64,000 bases of DNA, taken from positions 2,852,001-2,916,000 of the forward strand of contig JAAFYY010000001.1 of assembly GCA_014284505.1 (NCBI GenBank). Reading direction: 5' to 3'. The DNA is from Streptacidiphilus sp. 4-A2. GTDB lineage: Bacteria; Actinomycetota; Actinomycetes; Streptomycetales; Streptomycetaceae. Of this stretch, positions 58,456-64,000 are shown in pieces; the stretch's first letter is position 1; the number at the start of each line of letters is the position of its first letter. A program made the translations under genes and the position numbers. Under the pieces are notes generated by a model. The model was not told the DNA's origin. It did not search any database and saw only the letters and a list, made by a program, of their open reading frames with translations.

Positions 58456-60602
58456 ATGGACGCCGTGACCACTGGCGCGTTCGATCTGCCCGGGCGGCTC
58501 GCCGCGAAGGCCGACCCGGCGCTGATCGGCCGGGACGAGCGGCACTTCAAGGCCGTCGCGGAGAGCCTGGAGCAGGCGATCGGGGAGCTGTCAGACCGGC
58601 TCGACGCCGAGCGCCGGGCGCCCGGCGGGGCGGGCCGGGAGGCGATGGACCGGGACGCGGAGATCCACCGGCTGAGCGGCCGGCTGCGGGCGCTGCGGCG
58701 CTTCGGGCTGGATCTGTGCCTGGGCCGGGTCGTCGGCGCGGACGGCTCCGAGCCCGTGTACATCGGGCGCCTGGGCCTGACCGACAGCGAGGGCCGGCGG
58801 CTGCTGGTCGACTGGCGCTCCCCGCGGCCGAGCCGTTCTTCGCGGCGACGCACGCGAATCCGATGGGGCTGGCCAGCCGCCGCAGGTACCACTGGACCCG
58901 CGGCCGGATCAGCGACTACTGGGACGAGGTGTTCACCGCGGAGGGGCTGGAGGGGCACGCCGCGCTGGACGACCAGTCGGCCTTCATCGCCAGCCTGGGC
59001 GGTGCCCGGTCGGCCCGGATGCGCGATGTGCTGGCCACCATCCAGGCGGACCAGGACGCCGTGATCCGGGCCGGCTCGCGCGGCGCGCTGGTCGTCGACG
59101 GCGGCCCGGGCACCGGCAAGACCGTCGTCGCGCTGCACCGCACCGCGCACCTGCTGTACAGCGACCCGCGGCTGGGGCGGCGACGGGGCGGGGTGCTGTT
59201 CGTCGGTCCGCACCAGCCCTATCTGGCGTATGTCGCCGATGTGCTGCCCAGCCTGGGCGAGGAGGGCGTGCAGACCTGCACCCTGCGGGACCTGGTCGCC
59301 GAGGGGGCCGCGGCGAAGGAGGAGAGCGACCCGGAGGTGGCCCGGCTGAAGTCGTCCGCGGACATGGTGCGGGCGATCGAGAAGGCCGTCCGCTTCTACG
59401 AGGAGCCGCCCACCGAGGGGATGACCGTCACCACGCACTGGTCCGACATCCGGCTGAGCGCCGAGGACTGGGCCGAGGCGTTCGCCGCGCCGGAGCCGGG
59501 CACCCCGCACAACGAGGGGCGCGACCAGGTCTGGGAGGAGCTGGTCGCGATCCTGTCGGACAAGCACGACGAGGAGGTCCCGCCCGAGCTGTTCCGCAGG
59601 TCGCTGTCGCAGGACGAGGAACTGGTCGGCGCCCTCAACCGGGCGTGGCCGCTGCTGGAGGCGGCCGACCTGGTGTCGGACCTGTGGACGGTCCCGGCCT
59701 ATCTGCGGATGTGCGCTCCCTGGCTGGAGCGGGACGAGATCCGCAGGCTCCAGCGCGCCGACGCCCAGGCCTGGACGGTGGCGGACCTGCCGTTGCTGGA
59801 CGCGGCCCGGCAGCGCCTGGGCGACCCGCAGGCGTCGCGGCGCAGGCGCCGGCACCGCGCCTCGGTCGCCGCCGAGCGCGAGCGCATGTCGTACGTCATC
59901 GACGACCTGCTGCAGGCCGACGCCGACGGCGAGGGCGCGGTGACCATGCTGCGCGGGCAGGACCTCCAGGGCAGCCTGGTCGACCAGGACGCGCTGCCCG
60001 GCAGTGAAGCGGAACCGCTGGACGGCCCGTTCGCCCACATCGTGGTGGACGAGGCGCAGGAACTGACCGACGCGCAGTGGCAGATGCTGCTGCTGCGCTG
60101 CCCCTCCCGCAGCTTCACCATTGTCGGGGACCGCGCCCAGGCCAGGCACGGCTTCACCGAGTCGTGGGCGCAGCGGCTGGAGCGGGTCGGCCTGGACCGG
60201 ATCAGCATGGCCTCACTGAGCGTCAACTACCGTACGCCGCAGGAGGTCATGGCGGAGGCGGAGCCGGTCATCCGGGCGGTGCTGCCGGACGCCAATGTGC
60301 CGGCCTCGATCCGGGCCGGCGGTGTGCCCGTCCGGCACGGTTCCGTGGCGGAGCTGGGGACGGTGCTGGACGGCTGGCTGGCCGCGCACGCCGACGGGAT
60401 CGCCTGTGTCATCGGCGATCCCGCGTTCCGGGCCACGACGCGGGTGCGGTCGCTGACCCCGGAGCTGTCGAAGGGGCTGGAGTTCGACCTGGTGGTGCTC
60501 GTCGACCCGCAGGCGTTCGGCACCGGGATCGAGGGGGCGGTGGACCGCTATGTCGCGATGACCCGGGCGACCGGGCAGCTCGTCATCCTCACCAGCGGCT
60601 GA
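58456..60602 (+). CDS. helR: HelR: helicase-like protein that frees RNA polymerase from rifamycins
   Basis: A UvrD/HelD-type ATPase of about 715 residues. HelR binds RNA polymerase and displaces bound rifamycin. Features: N-terminal coiled-coil-like part (FKAVAESLEQAIGELSDRL) that would enter the secondary channel; Walker A VVDGGPGTGKTVVALHRTAH near residue 212; Walker B HIVVDEAQELTDAQWQML near 525; motif SFTIVGDRAQARHGF; SVNYRTPQEVMAEAE; C-terminal VAMTRATGQLVIL. One frameshift near 58830 (CGCGGCCGAG context). The upstream RAE distinguishes HelR from the housekeeping HelD. The ATG has GGGGGCGGTGAC upstream, a weak ribosome site. Confidence 0.93.
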
Positions 60603-60626
60603 GGCGAGCATCTCTGACGTTTCATC

Positions 60627-60657
60627 AGCCCCGGCCGTCACCCGGCCGGGGCTTGTC
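60627..60657 (+). terminator. Intrinsic terminator of helR
   Basis: A perfect 11-bp stem (agccccggccg / cggccggggct), 5-base loop and a short T-containing tail, 24 bases past the helR stop. Confidence 0.85.
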
Positions 60658-60800
60658 GGCGTTCGGGCCGGCGGGCCCGGCGGTCGTCCGCCGGAGCGGG
60701 TGTGAAGTCCGCGGTTTCCGGGCACTACCGGCACATTGACGCCGGTCCGCGGGCTTGCGACCCTCACGGAAGGAGTTTCCTCAAGGTCTCCTCAACTTCC

Positions 60801-60829
60801 TTGGGAGAGCGCTGTCCGGGTTCTATAGT
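60801..60829 (+). promoter_or_regulatory. Vegetative promoter of eccC
   Basis: TTGGGA, 17-base spacer, TATAGT: a good HrdB-type promoter 43 bases upstream of the GTG start. Confidence 0.78.
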
Positions 60830-60871
60830 TGGCAACCACAAGGACATGTCCATGCCAAAGGGGTGTTTCGC

Positions 60872-63800
60872 GTGAGTACGGTCCTCGCCAAGCGCGCCCC
60901 GCGGGCCGATGGACCTGAACTGCCGGACGGGCAGATCGAGTTGGCCGAGCCACCGGCACTGGGCGAGCCCGCGGGCTCGGACTTCGGCTCGGCACTGATG
61001 TACCTGCCGATGGGCCTGGGGGCCGGGGCGATGGTGCTGATGTTCTCGATGCGCAGCGGCGGACCGACCACCTACATGATGTCCGGCATGATGGGCGTCG
61101 CCATGGTGAGTATGACGCTCACTCAGATCGGGCGCTCCAGCGGCGAACGGCGGCGCCGGATGCGGGCCGAACGCCGCGACTATCTGCGCTACCTGGCCCA
61201 GAAACGCAGACAGGCCCGGCAGGCCGCGGCCGACCAGCGCGCGGCCCTGCTGTGGGACAACCCCGACCCCGGCGACCTGTGGGCGCTGGCCCGGGGGACG
61301 AGGCTGTGGGAACGGCGGCCCGGGCACGAGGACTTCGGCCGGGTGCGGATCGGCCTGGGGGCGCCGGGCCGCGCTGGAGTTCGTCCCGCCGCAGACCAAG
61401 CCGGTGGAGGACCTGGAGCCGCTGTGCGCGGTCTCGCTGCGCCGCTTCACCATGGCCCACCAGACCGTTCCCGACCTGCCGATCCCGGTGGCGCTGCCCC
61501 GCTTCACCAGCGTCGAGTTCGCCGGTGACGGCGCCTCGGCGCTGGCCCTGATCCGGTCCCTGATAGGGCAGTTGGCGGTGTTCCACTCCCCGGACGAGTT
61601 GCGGGTGGCGGTGCTGGGCAGCGACGCCGGGCGCGACGCATGGGACTGGGTGAAGTGGCTGCCGCACAACGCGCACCGCGAGGAGGAGGACGCGGCGGGG
61701 GCGGTGCGCCTGGCCGCGGGCGACCCCGACCGGCTGCTGGACCTGCTGGGCTCCGAGGTACGCGACCGGCCCGACCACGACCCGGCCGCCTCCCCCAGCG
61801 TCGCCGAGCCGTTCGTGGTGGTCATCGCCCAGGGGGTGCGGCTGCCCGAGTCCTCCCGGCTGCTGCACGGCGGGCTGCGCAACCTGGTCCTGCTGGACGC
61901 GACCGGCGCCATGACCGGCGGCCCCAAGGTGCTGCGGCTGACCGTCCACGGCCGGAGCGTGGAGTTCCCCACCGGCGGCGGCTCGGTCTCGGCCGGGGCG
62001 GACGCACTGAGTCAGGGTCAGGCCCTGGCGCTGGCAAGGCTGCTGGCGCCGATGCGCACCAGCGGCAGCGTGGAACTGCCGGACCGGCCACTGGAGTCGG
62101 ACCTGGAACTGACCACCCTGCTGGGCATCCGCGACCCGCGCGCCTTCGACGTGGACGCCAAGTGGCGTCCACGCCAGGCGCAGGCGGCCCGGCTGACGGT
62201 ACCGCTCGGGGTGACCGAGGACGGCGAGGTGGTCGAGCTGGACCTCAAGGAGTCCGCGCAGGGCGGCATGGGCCCGCACGGGCTGCTCATCGGCGCGACC
62301 GGCTCGGGCAAGAGCGAACTGCTGCGCACGCTGGTGGTCGGGCTGGCCGCGACCCACTCCTCCGAGGTGCTGAACCTGGTGCTGGTGGACTTCAAGGGCG
62401 GCGCGACCTTCCTCAACATGGAGCGGCTGCCGCACACCTCCGCGGTGATCACCAACCTGGCCGACGAGATCCACCTGGTCGACCGGATGCGGGACTCCAT
62501 CAACGGCGAGATGATCCGGCGTCAGGAGCTGCTGCGCGAGTCGGGGCACTCCTCCCTCTTCGAGTACGAGAAGGCGCGGGGCGCGGGCGCGGAGCTGGCC
62601 CCGCTGCCCTCGCTGCTGATCATCGTCGACGAGTTCTCCGAACTTCTGGCCAGCAAGCCGGAGTTCGTGGACCTGTTCGTCTCCATCGGCCGGCTCGGCC
62701 GCAGCCTGGGGGTACACCTGCTGCTGGCCTCGCAGCGGCTGGACGAGAGCCGGATCCACAAGGTGGAGGGGCACCTGTCCTACCGGATCGCCCTGCGCAC
62801 CTTCTCCTCGATGGAGTCCCGCAGCGTGATCGGCGTCTCGGCCGCGCACGAACTCCCCTCCGCCCCGGGGAACGGCTATCTGAAGATCGACACCACCAAC
62901 CTGGTCCGGTTCAAGGCCGCCTATGTCTCCGGCCCGGCGCCGGAGCCGGCCGCCGCCGAGGAGTCCGTGCAGCAGGCCGGCGCCCGGAACGAGGTGCAGC
63001 CGTTCACCCTGGACCAGCAGGGTCCGCTGCTGAGCGAGCGCGCGGCCGCCGCCGCGACGGTGCTGCCGCCCGGCCTGCCCCGGCCGAGGAACCGGAGCGC
63101 GGCCAGAGCGACGAGTCGCTGCTCGAAGTCCTGGTCGACCGGCTGTACGAGAGCGGCCCGCCGGCCCGCCAGGTGTGGCTGCCGCCGCTGACCGCCTCGC
63201 CCAGCCTGGACCAGCTGCTGCCGGGCATCGTCCCGGACCCGGTGCGCGGGATGAGCGCCGCCGACTACCCGGCGCTGGGCCGGCTGCGGGTCCCGCTCGG
63301 CATGGTGGACCGCCCCTACGAGCAGTTGCGCGAGCTGCTGGTGGCCGACCTGTCGGCGGCCGACGGCCACCTGGGCCTGGTGGGCGCGCCGCAGACCGGG
63401 AAGTCCACCGCGCTGCGCACCCTGATCCTGTCCCTGGCACTGACCCACACGCCCGAGGAGATCCAGTTCTACTGCCTGGACTTCGGCGGCGGCGGCCTGG
63501 TCTCCGTCTCCGGCCTGCCGCATGTGGGCTCGGTCTCCACCCGGCTGGAGCGGGACCGGGCGCTGCGCACCGTCGCCGAGCTGACCCAGCTGCTGGAGCG
63601 CCGCGAGCAGGAGTTCACCGACCGGGGCCTGGAGTCGATGGCCGCCTACCGCGCGCTGCGCGCCCAGGGCGTGCTGGAGGACCGCTACGGCGACGTCTTC
63701 CTGGTCGTGGACGGCTGGTTCACGCTCCGCCAGGACTACGAGGACCTGGAGCCCAAGGTCATGGAGCTGGCCGTGCGCGGCCTGTCCTTCGGCATCCACC

Positions 63801-64000
63801 TGGTGGCCTCCGCGGTGCGCTGGTCCGAGATCCGGCCCAGGCTGCGGGACATGCTCGGCACCAAGCTCGAACTGCGGCTCGGCGACGCGCTGGAGTCCGA
63901 GGTCGGGCCCCGGATCGCGGCGACCGTCCCGCACCAGCCGGGCCGGGGCCTGGCCGCGTCCGGACACCACTTCCTGGCCGCGCTGCCCCGCCTGGACAGC
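60872..64000 (+). CDS. eccC: EccC, FtsK/SpoIIIE-type ATPase of a type VII (ESX) secretion system, 3' end outside the window
   Basis: The motor of type VII secretion, a membrane-anchored chain of ATPase domains. N-terminal cytoplasmic lead, then hydrophobic SALMYLPMGLGAGAMVLMFS and MMSGMMGVAMVSMTLTQ as two membrane helices, and a helical region (RMRAERRDYLRYLAQKRRQA). ATPase 1 has Walker A GLLIGATGSGKSELLRTLVV near residue 470 and LPSLLIIVDEFSELL as Walker B. ATPase 2 has GLVGAPQTGKSTALRTL near 63390, with YGDVFLVVDGW as its Walker B. The window ends in ATPase 2. Two frameshifts (near 61370 and 63080). The GTG start follows AAAGGGG. EsxA/B and other ecc genes are not in view and may lie to the right. 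Confidence 0.95.

Noticed and set aside
58056..60149. 697-residue minus-strand frame opposite helR
   Set aside because: Shadow frame; helR is supported by Walker A/B, helicase motifs and an upstream RAE.

Overview
The window is very GC-rich DNA from a filamentous actinomycete, most likely Streptomyces or a close relative in the Streptomycetaceae. This rests on codon use (almost every third base G or C), an actinobacterial NRPS/MbtH cluster, DasR-type (dre) operator sequences in front of a chitin-binding secreted protein, an ECF41 sigma factor with its carboxymuconolactone-decarboxylase partner, a rifamycin-associated element (RAE) in front of helR, and a type VII secretion ATPase.

A feature of the data dominates the reading. 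About half of the genes, of all functional classes, are split by frameshifts. Where I reconstructed the break, restoring one G or C in a short G/C run rebuilt a normal protein. I therefore treat most broken genes as real CDSs with consensus deletions, not as pseudogenes, and give whole-gene spans.

Layout. 1-13244 (all minus): part of a non-ribosomal peptide cluster. An O-methyltransferase, a DUF6875-like protein and an MFS exporter are translationally coupled and followed by a DpgC-type dioxygenase, an MbtH protein and an NRPS that runs off the left edge. The NRPS starts with A-MT-PCP (predicted N-methylglycine), then C-A-PCP (predicted serine), then C-A. 13626-16837: an MFS protein, a histidine phosphatase, a small membrane protein and a methyltransferase. 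16974-25814: secreted and cell-surface functions: a dre-controlled 3D-domain/chitin-binding protein, a NodB polysaccharide deacetylase, a large STAND NTPase, a ricin-type lectin with a possible aerolysin-like tail, an Ag85-like esterase with repeat operators, and a TetR regulator. 26152-30855: DUF1003 protein, PRC-MgtE_N-CBS protein, small membrane proteins and a winged-helix regulator with its own palindrome. 31017-39597: aldehyde dehydrogenase, a sortase-E (LAETG) surface protein, a ROK regulator divergent from a Gfo/Idh oxidoreductase and UPF0303 protein, DUF3052, a secreted SGNH hydrolase behind a palindrome, and a possible heme-oxygenase-like oxidase. 39712-52174: redox, GNAT, methyltransferase, cupin, hydrolase, drug exporter, M24 peptidase, aldo/keto reductase and POT peptide transporter genes. 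52350-64000: ParB-like and TPR proteins, a LysR regulator, a squalene/phytoene synthase-like enzyme, a GGCT-like protein, the ECF41 module, the RAE-helR rifamycin-resistance module, and the start of eccC, which runs off the right edge.

The best supported regulatory circuits are (i) ECF41 sigma with its TGTCACA-N16-CGTC promoter in front of the CMD gene, (ii) RAE-helR, and (iii) dre repeats abutting the promoter of the 3D/chitin-binding protein. The NRPS cluster and the STAND NTPase are the most likely places for undescribed biology. I saw no tRNA, rRNA, CRISPR array or insertion sequence.
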